64,000 nt of DNA from Bacteroidales bacterium (GCA_012522855.1 JAAYJQ010000010.1:100811-164810), one strand, 5' to 3'; shown: positions 8,763 through 18,487, counted from the stretch's first letter. Made by a program: numbers and translations. Notes: generated by a model not told the origin, from the letters alone.

Positions 8763-10247
8763 TTATCCGAGGAATGCTTTGTTGTCCTTGAGTGTCTTCA
8801 GGAGATGCTCCATGTCTACATCCTTTGCGGCTTTGCCTCCCTCTTTGATGCAAAGGGCAGCCGCGATGCCGGCAGCCTGGCCCATGGCCATGCAAGGAGG
8901 CATCACGCGCACCGCTCCGGCGGCGTCTGAAGTTGCCGACAGGGGTCTTCCTGCAACGAGAAGGTTGGTGATTTCCTTAGGAACAAGAGCTCTGTAAGGC
9001 ACACCATACCAGTTGCCGTTCTTCATAAGGGTATAGTTGGTGGTATTTGTAGCGCCCTGTCCTCCGTGGACATCGACTGAATTGGAAGCGAGGAGGATGC
9101 TGTCCTCAGGAACAACGCCGTTGAGAAGGTCTTCAGCATTGAGCACGAAATCTCCGATGATGTGTCGCGACTCACGTATGCCGAGTGTCTCCGCGGTCTT
9201 CATCAGGGTCGCATTCTTGCATCCCGGCACATACTTGTGGAAGAAGTTGACCACTTGCTCCACCTGTCTGCGGCCCTCTATCTCTCCTGCTGTCATGCTT
9301 TCTGAATCAAGGGAGTTCACGTCAAGGATACGTGTCACATTGACGCTCCACTCATCCTCGCGGACGCATTTGTGAAGATTGACCGACTTTCTTTTTATGT
9401 CCCACTCACCATTATTCTCGGCCTTCTCGACGAACCAGTGCAGCGCCCTGTAGCTGACGCCGTTCACTCTTCTGAACTCACCAAGATGCGACTCCACATC
9501 CGCTATGAGCTTGTCAGATTCGACGTTGTTGAGTCTGAGGAAGAGGGTGGAAGGCTGCACGCCTCCTTCTCCGTTTCCGTAGTAGAAAGGGACGCCTGCC
9601 GAAGCGCTGACATCGCCGTCACCTGTTGTGTCTATCACAAAATCAGCGGTGACAGATTCGAGGCCCTTCCTGGTGAGGAGCACGACCTTATCGATTCTGT
9701 CGTTCTTAGTTTCCGTGGTGACAAAAGCAGCATGATAGAGTATCTTCACACCGGATTCGAGGGTCATTCGCTCAACGGCAACCTTCATTATCTCAGGGTC
9801 AAACGGGGTTTCATGGTCATGCCCCTCCTTCATCCAGGCTGTATACGGGGTCTCCCAGCGTACGTCCTTTGGATGGATGGCTCCTCCCATGGCAACCATT
9901 CTGTCAACGATCTCTTCGAAGAGACCTCTTATGATCATCTGCTCGCCGCTCATGTCATAGCAGGTCATGAATGGCTGGACCAGACCTCTGGTGGCCATTC
10001 CACCGAGGCATGCGCCCTGCTCGACGAGCATGACCTTCATGCCTTGCCTTGCGGCAGCGATCGCGGCTGTGATTCCAGAGGGGCCGCCTCCAACAACAAG
10101 CACCTGAGTCCTGAAACTGTCTTTCACTTCAAACTTTGCAAGTTTACCCTTGTCTGACGAACCGGCTGCGCATGAGGGTATCATTGAAGTAGCAAGACCC
10201 GCCAGCGTCAGCGAACCCGAGGATTTTAAAAAGTCTCTTCTATCCAT
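8763..10247 (-). CDS. FAD-dependent oxidoreductase with twin-arginine-like leader (copy 2)
   Basis: A 494-residue paralogue of the protein encoded at 6266-7747. The leader MDRRDFLKSSGS is Tat-like and the region MIPSCAAG could serve as a lipobox. The FAD motif GGGPSGITAA is at residues about 52-61. Conserved internal blocks shared with the paralogue include EQGACLGGMATRGLV, ESRHIIGDFVL and GVVPEDSILLASNSVDVHG. It starts 2 nt after the end of the metallo-beta-lactamase-fold gene. Two copies of the same flavoenzyme in one operon suggest either two related substrates or a heteromeric enzyme. Confidence 0.9.
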   Translation of the reverse strand: MDRRDFLKSSGSLTLAGLATSMIPSCAAGSSDKGKLAKFEVKDSFRTQVLVVGGGPSGITAAIAAARQGMKVMLVEQGACLGGMATRGLVQPFMTCYDMSGEQMIIRGLFEEIVDRMVAMGGAIHPKDVRWETPYTAWMKEGHDHETPFDPEIMKVAVERMTLESGVKILYHAAFVTTETKNDRIDKVVLLTRKGLESVTADFVIDTTGDGDVSASAGVPFYYGNGEGGVQPSTLFLRLNNVESDKLIADVESHLGEFRRVNGVSYRALHWFVEKAENNGEWDIKRKSVNLHKCVREDEWSVNVTRILDVNSLDSESMTAGEIEGRRQVEQVVNFFHKYVPGCKNATLMKTAETLGIRESRHIIGDFVLNAEDLLNGVVPEDSILLASNSVDVHGGQGATNTTNYTLMKNGNWYGVPYRALVPKEITNLLVAGRPLSATSDAAGAVRVMPPCMAMGQAAGIAAALCIKEGGKAAKDVDMEHLLKTLKDNKAFLG

Positions 10248-10249
10248 CT

Positions 10250-11575
10250 TTACTCTGATTTGTATGGACCGCTAATTTTCTTGACCAAGTATTTTTCGTT
10301 TGTGTCATCAAGGGTATAGACTTTGTACTGTCCGTCCTTGTTGACCCTTATTACGTAATGGCCTTCTATGGAGCCGAATTTTGACATATATGATGTCAAT
10401 TCGCTCTTCGCGTCATCACCGATGGCTGTCAGGAATATGTCCATCCTGCTGTTTGCGGTGTACATTCTTTTGATGGTGGCCGCATTCGGCTGCACGCTTC
10501 TCCATACACCGCCCAGGACGACGTCCGGTTTGAGCGCGGACAAGAGCGCGTCACTGTTGGTGTTGGATGTGGCGTGATGGCAGGCCTTCATTGCCTCTAC
10601 ACGACCTGTCACCCTTGCGATCGGAGCCTCGATATCCCTCCAGGAGTAGGTGCTCCTTCCTGAGTACTGGATGTCACCTCCGGTGAAATAATCGAATTTG
10701 CCGTAGGAGATCTTGATGACACAACTGAGAATATTGCCTGAGGGGAGGTTGTCCAAGTAATTGGCGAGTAGTTCCTTTGTGCTTGGAATCTCAGAAGAGG
10801 ATTCATTCCCGCTTCCGGTCCACACGTCACCATTTGCGGCGATGTTCATCACCTTGAATGAAGGATAATCCCCGGCATTCTTCTTCATGACAATCTGGTC
10901 GTTGTATCCGACCCTCATCTTCTCCCTTGTCGTGCCATATTTCTTGGTTGACCAGTCGATGAAGGAAAGGTAATTGTTGTATACGGTTGAAGAAGGATAA
11001 GTGTCGGTCGAGGGGCGGTCCTTGCTGTCGCCTCGGTCGATTACTTTCATCAGAGGGATTCTGGTGCCGACAGCACCGATTCCGTTATCGTAGAAGCCAA
11101 GTCCGACCGTCATCGGAATCGTGTATGTCTTTGTTGTCACGGCACCGATATGGTCTGAGTGATAGTGTGTCGCCAAGAAATAATCGATCTTCCCTCCAGC
11201 CTCGGCCGGCATGAAGTGGTTGATGTAGTTGACGATCACCTGGCCGCTGGAGATGTTCTCCGAAGGTTTCGGAGCGACACCAGGAGGATCCATCTCGTTC
11301 TTCTTAGGCGCGCCTGCGGCATCAATCAGCATTGTCGTGCCGTCAGGGAATATGCAGTACGTGCTCTCGCCTCGGCCTCCATTAATGAAATGGATGTCAA
11401 GATAGCCTTCCTTCCAGGCAGGGAGCACGCTGCCGACCTTTGCCTCATCAGGAGTCTCAACTACCGGAGGATCGACTTTGGCGGGATCAGGATTCTTGCC
11501 CTCGCAGCAGGAAGCCGCAAGTGCGGTTCCTATGAGCAGGGGAGCAAGCATTCTTCTGTTCTTTATCATAATCAT
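10250..11575 (-). CDS. Metallo-beta-lactamase-fold lipoprotein (ComEC/Rec2-like hydrolase domain)
   Basis: 441 residues. The leader resembles a lipoprotein signal (LAASCCEGK), so the protein is probably membrane-anchored and outside the cytoplasm. The metal-binding HxHxDH motif is present as THYHSDHIGAV near residue 140, and the preceding INGGRGESTYCIFPDG is typical of the ComEC-like MBL group. No DNA-uptake channel segments are present, so it is not ComEC itself. In this operon it may act as a hydrolase or lactonase on an oxidised sugar produced by the flavoenzymes. That is inference from context only. Confidence 0.85.
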   Translation of the reverse strand: MIMIKNRRMLAPLLIGTALAASCCEGKNPDPAKVDPPVVETPDEAKVGSVLPAWKEGYLDIHFINGGRGESTYCIFPDGTTMLIDAAGAPKKNEMDPPGVAPKPSENISSGQVIVNYINHFMPAEAGGKIDYFLATHYHSDHIGAVTTKTYTIPMTVGLGFYDNGIGAVGTRIPLMKVIDRGDSKDRPSTDTYPSSTVYNNYLSFIDWSTKKYGTTREKMRVGYNDQIVMKKNAGDYPSFKVMNIAANGDVWTGSGNESSSEIPSTKELLANYLDNLPSGNILSCVIKISYGKFDYFTGGDIQYSGRSTYSWRDIEAPIARVTGRVEAMKACHHATSNTNSDALLSALKPDVVLGGVWRSVQPNAATIKRMYTANSRMDIFLTAIGDDAKSELTSYMSKFGSIEGHYVIRVNKDGQYKVYTLDDTNEKYLVKKISGPYKSE

Positions 11576-11577
11576 CT

Positions 11578-13293
11578 TTAATAACCTTCGTTTTGAACGA
11601 GTCTGTCGCAGACAAGAAGCTCTTTTGTAGGTATCGGGAAGAGATATTGTCTTTCTGTGAATCCTCTGCGGACATTGATCTGGGCATATCCCGCGTCAAG
11701 GAACGCGCTGCAGTCAACGATGCCGTCCTTGTCAATCTTTGGACGGATGTCCTTAGGGAAGAGCCAGTATCCTGTGGCCTCGTTCTCAGCCATCTTGGCG
11801 TTTGAAGGGGTACCGTAGATAGGTGTTGTAAGCGCCTTCCCGCAGAGTCTCCAGCGGATGAGATCCTCCCAGCGTCTGTTCTCCCATGCAAGCTCGATAC
11901 GCCTCTCGTTCCTGATGATGCGGCGGAGTTTGGCCTGGTCTGTCTCAGTGATAGAAGGATAGGCTGAAGTATTGGTGTAATCTACCTTGTATGCCCTTGC
12001 CCTTACCTTGTTGATGGCAGCAAGGCAGCCGGAATCGATCTCGCCAAGCTCCATCTTTGCTTCAGCGAACATTAGAAGGACATCTGCATATCTCATGATG
12101 ATGATGCTTGCATCGGTGTAATAGTCATCTAGCCATTCCTCATCGATGCCTTTCTTCAGTGTGAGACCATTGTATGATGCATACTGGTCAACAGACTTGT
12201 TGTCCTTGTTCTTGACCATGACCCCATCAGCGGTGGGAACCTTCTTCGCGCTTGGCCTTGGGTCGTATACGATGCCGCCGAGCATTTCGCCGAAAGGAAG
12301 GCAGACCTCGGAAAGCCTAGGATCCCTGTTCTTGAACGGGTCGGCAGGATCCCAGAGCGGAGACTCGTCAACCATCTTTCCGTCCGTGCAAGGGTATGCG
12401 AAGAAGAGTTCCCATGAAGGCTGCGCGCCATTTGTGCCGCCATTGTTTCTAGGAATGAAGGATTTCATGGCCTGAGGAGCGAGCAGGCCGAGGGCGTTGC
12501 TGTTGGGAAGGTCGAAGATGACCTCCTCGCAGTCCTTGGTCTTTGAGAGGAATATCTCGCGATAGTCAGGAGAAAGGGAGTATGTACCGAGGTCGATACA
12601 TGCCTTGGCAGCATCACGGCAGGTCTTCCAGTCGTTCATCCAAAGGGCGATCCTGGCCTTGAAGGCATATGCCGCGCCCTTGGTGATGCGTCTTGTTCCA
12701 ACATATCTTTCAGGGAGAACCTGTGCCGCCTCGTCAAAATCTCTATATATGCCCTCGAGGACTGTCTCCTTGTTGATACGTCCCATCTTGTAGGCCTCTT
12801 CGAGGGTGATGTAGCCTGTATAGTAAGGCACATCTCCGTAAGCGAAGACGAGGTATGAGTAGAAGCAGGCTCTGAAGAACTTTGCCTCTCCGGCATACTG
12901 TTCAAGTTTTTTGTCAGCCACGAGACCTTCTGCTTTTTCAAGAGAATAAAGGATGGTATTGGCTCTTGCCACACCCTTGTAGGAAGCTGCCCAGAGGCTT
13001 TCCGTGTCTCCCCATTCTCCGGTAATTGTACCGGCAAGCCAGTCATAGAGGTATACTCTCTGGTTCCAGTCATCCGAGAAGCGGTCTGTGTTGTAAGCTC
13101 TGCGTGCCTCGAAATTCCAAAGACTAGGCGCATAGAGAGCATTCAGGGCCATTGAGATTTCCTGCTCGTTGTTGAACCAGTTCTCCGATGAACCCTCTGA
13201 AAGCGGGTCCAAGTCGAGTTTCTGGCAGGATCCTGCTATCATGGCTCCAGCCATGAGAAGCAATACTGTGTGTTTGAATACTTTCATGACCAA
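11578..13293 (-). CDS. SusD/RagB-family glycan-binding lipoprotein
   Basis: A 571-residue outer-membrane lipoprotein with the leader ending in MIAGSCQKLDLDP, whose Cys is the expected lipid attachment point. The N-terminal DPLSEGSSENWFNNEQEI and the C-terminal IRNERRIELAWENRRWEDLIRW are hallmarks of the RagB/SusD family. SusD-like proteins cap the SusC barrel at the cell surface and bind the glycan. A BACON lipoprotein gene sits between this gene and susC, rather than susD directly following susC. Confidence 0.95.
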   Translation of the reverse strand: MVMKVFKHTVLLLMAGAMIAGSCQKLDLDPLSEGSSENWFNNEQEISMALNALYAPSLWNFEARRAYNTDRFSDDWNQRVYLYDWLAGTITGEWGDTESLWAASYKGVARANTILYSLEKAEGLVADKKLEQYAGEAKFFRACFYSYLVFAYGDVPYYTGYITLEEAYKMGRINKETVLEGIYRDFDEAAQVLPERYVGTRRITKGAAYAFKARIALWMNDWKTCRDAAKACIDLGTYSLSPDYREIFLSKTKDCEEVIFDLPNSNALGLLAPQAMKSFIPRNNGGTNGAQPSWELFFAYPCTDGKMVDESPLWDPADPFKNRDPRLSEVCLPFGEMLGGIVYDPRPSAKKVPTADGVMVKNKDNKSVDQYASYNGLTLKKGIDEEWLDDYYTDASIIIMRYADVLLMFAEAKMELGEIDSGCLAAINKVRARAYKVDYTNTSAYPSITETDQAKLRRIIRNERRIELAWENRRWEDLIRWRLCGKALTTPIYGTPSNAKMAENEATGYWLFPKDIRPKIDKDGIVDCSAFLDAGYAQINVRRGFTERQYLFPIPTKELLVCDRLVQNEGY

Positions 13294-13298
13294 TAGTT

Positions 13299-14699
13299 TT
13301 ATTCTACAACTTCAATGATAGGGCACCTCGTTGCTTTGAGGTAGGGTGTCGCTGCGTTCGCATCCTCTCCGGAAAGTCTGACGACATAGCTTCCTGCCAG
13401 GCTCTCAAGCAGCCCGCTTCCGTCTGCCATCGCTGTAGATACGCAGGTCACTCTGAACTGTACAGTCTTTGCGGATGCGGAGAGCGTAACGGTCTGGTCG
13501 ATCTCCACATTCTGCTCCACCTGTTCGGCACCTGTGTTGTAAGGGAGTTCGATGTTATAGTCGAAGGTCTCCTCCCCCACGGTCTTGCTTGTGGTAGCTT
13601 TTGCCACTTTCCACTCTGTTCCGTCAAGGTATTCGATTTTCCAGTATCTCATTGCTTGGGCGTGACTTGCGCGCATTGTGAAGAAGATGTGGACTTTGGT
13701 GTTCGCGGCGAGATCATTTTCTGATTCCGCGGTGAAGAGGATGTAGTCATCCTTCCATGTGCCGTAGAATACAGGCTCTCCGTAAGCACCGATGGCTCTC
13801 TTGACCCTGTTCTTGGGATTGATGCTCTTCTTGTCTATGCCGTTATAGTATTCGATCATGCCGATGCCGCTTACGTTAGGGGCGATATAGAATCCGCCAT
13901 TGCCGGGAAGGTTTGCTGTCGGATCTTTTGCATTCTCTGTGAAGTGGACCGCAAGAGCGTCTTTTTCAGTCGTGTTGAACTTCCACTCTGCGAGGACCTT
14001 GTTTGACGGAGCGACAGGGGCTGCATCTTGATGGATTGCAACAGCAAAAGATCTTGCGGTCTGGACGTTGGTGTTGTCCGTAGAGATTGTGAGGGTCGCG
14101 TCGATTGCGTCACCTGTGTTCTCCGCTGCTGTTACTGTGATCTCGCCGGCACCTTCTCCTGATGCAGGGGAGATTGTGAATGCGGCATTGTCACAGGTTG
14201 CTGTCCAGTTGACATTTCCGACGACAGTTACTGTCAGTGTCCCTCCTTCGTTTGTGAATGACAGATTGAGAGGTGAGGCTGAGAATGAGTATACCTCAAG
14301 AATCGGTTCTTCTTGTTTGTATGAGGTTGCCTGGAGGATGCCGAATGACTTGAGGAAATAGTTGTCTTCATCGATCAGTGTGATTCTTGAGTAGCGGTCG
14401 AGAGAGGTCTCGTTCTTCGCGGCCGTGATGCTGAAGACTGTCTTTCCTGCGGTACCGGAGGTTGTGTTGGCGCTCAGCCAAGTTTTATCTATTGAAGGAA
14501 TGACAAGGGTATAGTTCACATCTGAGTTCACAACCACAGACACTGTGGCTCCCTCTGATGGAATGGAGTCTGTCGGAGCCTCAATTGTGACAGTGGGCTT
14601 CTGATATATTTCCTCCTCGCCTGATTTCTCCACCTCGCAGGATGGAGCCATCATAAATATGGTCAGAAGAGAAATGATTATTGTCAGTATCTTTTTCAT
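13299..14699 (-). CDS. BACON-domain surface lipoprotein
   Basis: 466 residues with lipobox MAPSCEVE (Cys21). Two tandem beta-rich domains follow (residues about 40-120 and 140-228). Both have the BACON pattern, for example VNWTATCDNAAFTISPASG followed by VTAAENTGD. The C-terminal half (about 240-466) is a separate beta-sandwich-like domain beginning VLAEWKFNT that I cannot assign. BACON domains usually act as spacers holding surface glycan-binding or enzymatic domains away from the membrane. Its position between susC and susD suggests a surface glycan-binding protein of this locus. Confidence 0.85.
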   Translation of the reverse strand: MKKILTIIISLLTIFMMAPSCEVEKSGEEEIYQKPTVTIEAPTDSIPSEGATVSVVVNSDVNYTLVIPSIDKTWLSANTTSGTAGKTVFSITAAKNETSLDRYSRITLIDEDNYFLKSFGILQATSYKQEEPILEVYSFSASPLNLSFTNEGGTLTVTVVGNVNWTATCDNAAFTISPASGEGAGEITVTAAENTGDAIDATLTISTDNTNVQTARSFAVAIHQDAAPVAPSNKVLAEWKFNTTEKDALAVHFTENAKDPTANLPGNGGFYIAPNVSGIGMIEYYNGIDKKSINPKNRVKRAIGAYGEPVFYGTWKDDYILFTAESENDLAANTKVHIFFTMRASHAQAMRYWKIEYLDGTEWKVAKATTSKTVGEETFDYNIELPYNTGAEQVEQNVEIDQTVTLSASAKTVQFRVTCVSTAMADGSGLLESLAGSYVVRLSGEDANAATPYLKATRCPIIEVVE

Positions 14700-14708
14700 G
14701 ATAATTGG

Positions 14709-17700
14709 CTAAAAGGTGATCTGAAGACCGAAGTTGAAAGTTCTTGCGATGTATGCGCTGACGGATGCCTCCGGATCGAAGCCTTCAGGGAAGTGGTCGA
14801 TGGTGAAGGGATCAGTAACGGATGTGTAGATCCGCATCTTTGATACATCAATCTTTTTGAGAAGAGCGTTCGGCACCGTGTAGGAAAGGCCGATGTTCTT
14901 GATTCTGAAGTATGAGCCGTCGAAGAGCCAGAAGTCTGACATCGCAAAGTTGTTGCCCTTGTACTGAAGCTGTGAGAGACGCGGGTATTTTGCAGTTTCG
15001 TTCTGTTCAGGAGTATTGAACTCTGACCATCTGTTCTCAGCGTAGAACTTAGGAAGGTTGTGCCATTGTGCTGTCTGATATACCATATCATCGGTGAGTC
15101 TGCATGTCCTCTTTCCTATGCCCTGGAATGTGAGTGTGAAATCAAAGTGCTTGTAACCGAGGTTGATGTTTCCACCGTACTGGTATCTAGGAAGGGAACC
15201 TCCGAGAAGAACGCGGTCGTATTCAGGAGAGATCTTGCCGTCAGGCACTCCGTCCGCACCCGAGATATCGACATACTTGACATCTCCCGGCTTGACGTTG
15301 GAGTTGAGAAGGGCTGATGAAGCGATGTCATCCATGTTCTGGAAGAGGCCGGCTGACTTGTAGCCATACCACTCGTTGTATTCACTGCCTTCCTTGATGA
15401 TGTTGGCCCCGTCGAATACGATACCTGAAAGGTTGCCCATGACCGATTTGTAATCAGAGAGGTGGGCAGAGAGCGCGTATATGAAGTTGCCGATCCTGTC
15501 GTTCCATCCTGCCTGGACCTCCCAACCCCTGGTGTGCATCTTGCCGGCATTCTGGTCAGGGTTCCCGTAACCGATGAGATCAGGAATCTCAAGGGCGAGA
15601 AGCATATTGTCTGTCTCCTTGCGGAAATAGTCTCCGGTGAGGGTGAGTCTGTTTTGGAGGAGCGTAGCGTCTGCACCGACATTCCATGTTCTGGTTGTCT
15701 CCCAGGTGATGTCAAGGATATTGTAGGATGTCTGGGCTGCTGTCATCGCCGACTCGAGCGCAGCGCCGTTGTGCATGGCAACATGACCGAGATCCATGAT
15801 GGCCTGGTAAGGATAGTTGCCGATCTTCTCGTTACCGAGTGAACCGTATGATGCGCGGAATTTGAGGAAGTTGACGGCAGAGAGGTCGAGACTCTTGAAG
15901 AAAGGCTCTTGGGAGAGCACCCAGCCGAATGATGCTGACGGAAAGAATCCCCATCTGTAGTCTTTGTGGAATCTTGAGGATCCATCGTAGCGGGCATTTG
16001 CCTGGAAGAGGTATCTGCCTTTGAAGTCATAGGTCAAACGGCCGAAAAATGACATGTATGCGTTCTCTGAGGCATTGCCCGTATTGGTCTTGTACTCGAG
16101 ATTGCCTCTGCTGAGGTAAGGGTAATCAGCGAGGTCCATATGGTCTGAAGCCGCCGAAAGGCTCTCTGAGAATGCGTAGTGGTCCTCGTAACCGGCCATG
16201 AAGGTGAAGTGGTGTGAGTCGGCCAGATCGAGGGAGTAGTTTGCCACAAGCTGCTTGGTGAGGTTCATCGAGTCTGTTCTTCCTTCCGTGAGGTTGTTGG
16301 TCTGGCATCCTGCGACATAGCCTGCCGGTGTGACAGCATCATCCATGTTGTAGTATTGTACCTGGTTGATGAATGTCTTGGCTTTCTTGTCCCGGATTGA
16401 GGGGGCGAATACAGCCTGGATGGAGAACTTCTTGAACGGAGTCAAGGTAAGAGATACCTTGGCATTGAACACGTCTCTCCAGGAGTTGTCGAATCCGCCG
16501 TAATGGAGTCTTGCCCATGAGTTGGAACCGATATGACCCTCGGCAATTGTGCCGTTGCTCCATAATGCGGCTCTATTCTGACCATATTTGTAAGCTGCCT
16601 GTATTGGGTTGTACGATGTGTTCCTGTAGGTTGTGTGGAGGAACTGCATGTCGACTGAAGCGGCAAGGAACCGGTTGATCGTGATGTCGTTGTTGATACG
16701 GCCGTTGAATTCCTCCTCGCTTCTTCCGTCATACAGGGCATCCTCCTTTGTGTATGAGAGCATTGCCCTTGATTTGATGACATTGTTGCCGTATGTCAAG
16801 GAAACGCGATGCTTCTGTCGAGGCGCCGTCTTGTTCACGCAGAGCGCATCCCAATCAGTGATAGGATACATGTCAGGGTCCTGAGCGTTGAGGGAGTAGT
16901 AGTTGTCTATGACATCCTGAGGATAGATACGATACTCTTCGCCAGGGGTGTTTCCCGAGTCATTCCACTCAACCTCGTTCATCATCCTCATATAGTCCTG
17001 AACACCTGACATGACAGGCTTTGTGGTCCTTGTGATGACGCTGAACGTTCCGTTATAGTCGATGTTCAAGATCCCTGGTTTCGCTCTCTTCGTAGTGATG
17101 AGAACGACTCCGGAAGATGCGCGCGCGCCGTAGATCGATGCCGAGGCTGCATCCTTGAGTACGTTGATGTTCTCGATATCGTCAACATCTACATCATTGA
17201 TCGATGTTACAGGAATACCGTCTACAATGATGAGAGGGTTTGAGTCACCGATTGTTGTGATGCCCCTGACACGGATTGTCGCTCCTGCGCCGGGAAGTCC
17301 GCTGGTTCTTGTGACTTGGACACCTGGCATTGAGCCCTGGAGGGCCTGTGAGAGCGAGGTCGTCTGGAGGTTGGCGAGTTTGTCTCCGGCTATGTTTGCC
17401 ACAGCGCCGGTGAGGTCTTTCTTCTTGACGGTACCGTAACCGATCACGACAGCCTCTTCAAGAAGCCTTTTGTCCTCTAAGACGACAATTTCAAGGTTGT
17501 TCCTGTCGCCGACGATCACCTCGTTGTCGACATAACCGATGCAGCTTACAGTAAGGATCGCATCCTTTGAAACCGTGATTGTAAATTTTCCGTCAATGTC
17601 AGTTGACGTACCGTTGGAGGTTCCTTTCTCCACGACACCTGCTCCGATGACTGACTGACCGTCTTCCGTGACGATCTTACCCGTCAAAACGACCTTGTCC

Positions 17701-17780
17701 TGTGCAGAGAGATCGATTGACGTGAATAGCATCAGAGAGGCAGTCAAAGCACATGTGAGTGCTAAGATTAAGCGATTCAT
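14709..17780 (-). CDS. SusC/RagA-family TonB-linked outer membrane transporter
   Basis: 1023 residues, normal for SusC. A signal peptide (MNRLILALTC through IDLSAQ) is followed by a carboxypeptidase-D-like regulatory domain (about 30-110), the SusC signature EEAVVIGYGTVKKKDLTGAV, a plug domain and a large beta barrel ending in an aromatic-terminated strand (FGLQITF). It imports the glycan captured by SusD across the outer membrane using TonB energy. It is the first gene of the eight-gene minus-strand operon. Its 170-bp upstream region carries a TAnnTTTG promoter and a LacI-type operator. Confidence 0.97.
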   Translation of the reverse strand: MNRLILALTCALTASLMLFTSIDLSAQDKVVLTGKIVTEDGQSVIGAGVVEKGTSNGTSTDIDGKFTITVSKDAILTVSCIGYVDNEVIVGDRNNLEIVVLEDKRLLEEAVVIGYGTVKKKDLTGAVANIAGDKLANLQTTSLSQALQGSMPGVQVTRTSGLPGAGATIRVRGITTIGDSNPLIIVDGIPVTSINDVDVDDIENINVLKDAASASIYGARASSGVVLITTKRAKPGILNIDYNGTFSVITRTTKPVMSGVQDYMRMMNEVEWNDSGNTPGEEYRIYPQDVIDNYYSLNAQDPDMYPITDWDALCVNKTAPRQKHRVSLTYGNNVIKSRAMLSYTKEDALYDGRSEEEFNGRINNDITINRFLAASVDMQFLHTTYRNTSYNPIQAAYKYGQNRAALWSNGTIAEGHIGSNSWARLHYGGFDNSWRDVFNAKVSLTLTPFKKFSIQAVFAPSIRDKKAKTFINQVQYYNMDDAVTPAGYVAGCQTNNLTEGRTDSMNLTKQLVANYSLDLADSHHFTFMAGYEDHYAFSESLSAASDHMDLADYPYLSRGNLEYKTNTGNASENAYMSFFGRLTYDFKGRYLFQANARYDGSSRFHKDYRWGFFPSASFGWVLSQEPFFKSLDLSAVNFLKFRASYGSLGNEKIGNYPYQAIMDLGHVAMHNGAALESAMTAAQTSYNILDITWETTRTWNVGADATLLQNRLTLTGDYFRKETDNMLLALEIPDLIGYGNPDQNAGKMHTRGWEVQAGWNDRIGNFIYALSAHLSDYKSVMGNLSGIVFDGANIIKEGSEYNEWYGYKSAGLFQNMDDIASSALLNSNVKPGDVKYVDISGADGVPDGKISPEYDRVLLGGSLPRYQYGGNINLGYKHFDFTLTFQGIGKRTCRLTDDMVYQTAQWHNLPKFYAENRWSEFNTPEQNETAKYPRLSQLQYKGNNFAMSDFWLFDGSYFRIKNIGLSYTVPNALLKKIDVSKMRIYTSVTDPFTIDHFPEGFDPEASVSAYIARTFNFGLQITF

Positions 17781-17829
17781 GAAATTAATTAATGTGTTAT
17801 TATTGTAAATTCCATAGTGGGTTGCATAT

Positions 17830-17858
17830 CAAAGTTACAAACAACGCAATTTTTACAA
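17830..17858 (-). promoter_or_regulatory. Promoter of the SusC-led operon
   Basis: On the minus strand the -7 element TAACTTTG (17837 to 17830) matches the Bacteroidota consensus TAnnTTTG. A TTG at 17858-17856 lies 18 nt upstream in the -33 position. Transcription would start near 17823, giving a leader of about 40 nt before the susC start codon. Confidence 0.7.
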
Positions 17859-17900
17859 CTATAATTGCATGTATTTCTGTGAAATATGCATAAAAATTCA

Positions 17901-17914
17901 TGGAAACGTTTACA
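17901..17914. promoter_or_regulatory. Candidate LacI-family operator
   Basis: TGGAAACGTTTACA is a near-perfect palindrome with the central CG and AAACGTTT core typical of LacI/GalR operators. It lies about 65 bp upstream of the -7 element of the susC promoter. The operon encodes exactly one LacI-type regulator (7754-8761), which makes that protein the obvious ligand. The upstream placement leaves open whether it represses through looping or activates. Confidence 0.65.
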
Positions 17915-17951
17915 AAACTCGCGCATTCGAACAGAAGATGGAAAAGGTACC

Positions 17952-17971
17952 GTTTCAAAAAGTGTGTCTAG
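17952..17971 (+). repeat. 20-nt sequence shared with the IS4-like element at the window end
   Basis: GTTTCAAAAAGTGTGTCTAG occurs here and again, identical and in the same orientation, at 63774-63793 just upstream of an IS4-like transposase start. Here it supplies the stop codon of the broken GH114-like reading frame. It is probably a terminal remnant of a mobile element that truncated that gene. Assignment to a specific element is not possible from two copies. Confidence 0.55.
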
Positions 17972-18341
17972 CGCCATCATCGAAGAACCGATCCATATTG
18001 TCAAATTCTACCCAATCGCAACCCCATTCTGCCCATTGCCTGCTGACCGAAAAAGGTTTCATGGCGGTAAAATCTTCTCTCCAGTCCTCTTCGGTTCCGA
18101 TACTGATATAGCCGCCTACTTCATTATGATTCGCTTTAATGTCTGAAATTGTTCCGGCAATTCCCGGCTCGAAAGGGTCGATGATAACGTATGCGTTTTT
18201 TGCATCTTTTATGATGTCGTCAATATGGTCAGGATCAATATTCTCACTATATGTCTGATTGTATATTGAAACGGCCTGACTATTCCCGTGCGGTTTTATT
18301 GCATCATCCATTACGGTAAAACTGAAAAGAAGGATCGGCAA
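17955..18341 (-). pseudogene. Fragment of a GH114-like endo-alpha-1,4-polygalactosaminidase
   Basis: The 128-codon frame contains GGYISIGTEEDWREDF and CDWVEFDNMDRF, which resemble the core of GH114 (DUF297-like) TIM-barrel enzymes that cleave polygalactosamine. Family members are usually 250 residues or longer. Here the N-terminal signal and first strands are missing and the C-terminus is cut at the 20-nt repeat, whose bases encode the last residues RHTF. I read it as a truncated, non-functional remnant. It lies just upstream of the SusC operon, so it may once have served the same glycan locus. Confidence 0.6.
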
Positions 18342-18487
18342 AAACCACTTATCAGATAATCTTCCAAAGCTTGTCTTTTTGCAACATCATCTTTGCTTAT
18401 TCTTTTATCTGAACCATTAAGTTGGCATAAAAATAATATTTATGTTGAAGTTAAAGTGTATCAGAGAAGATGTTATGTTTTCACGGC

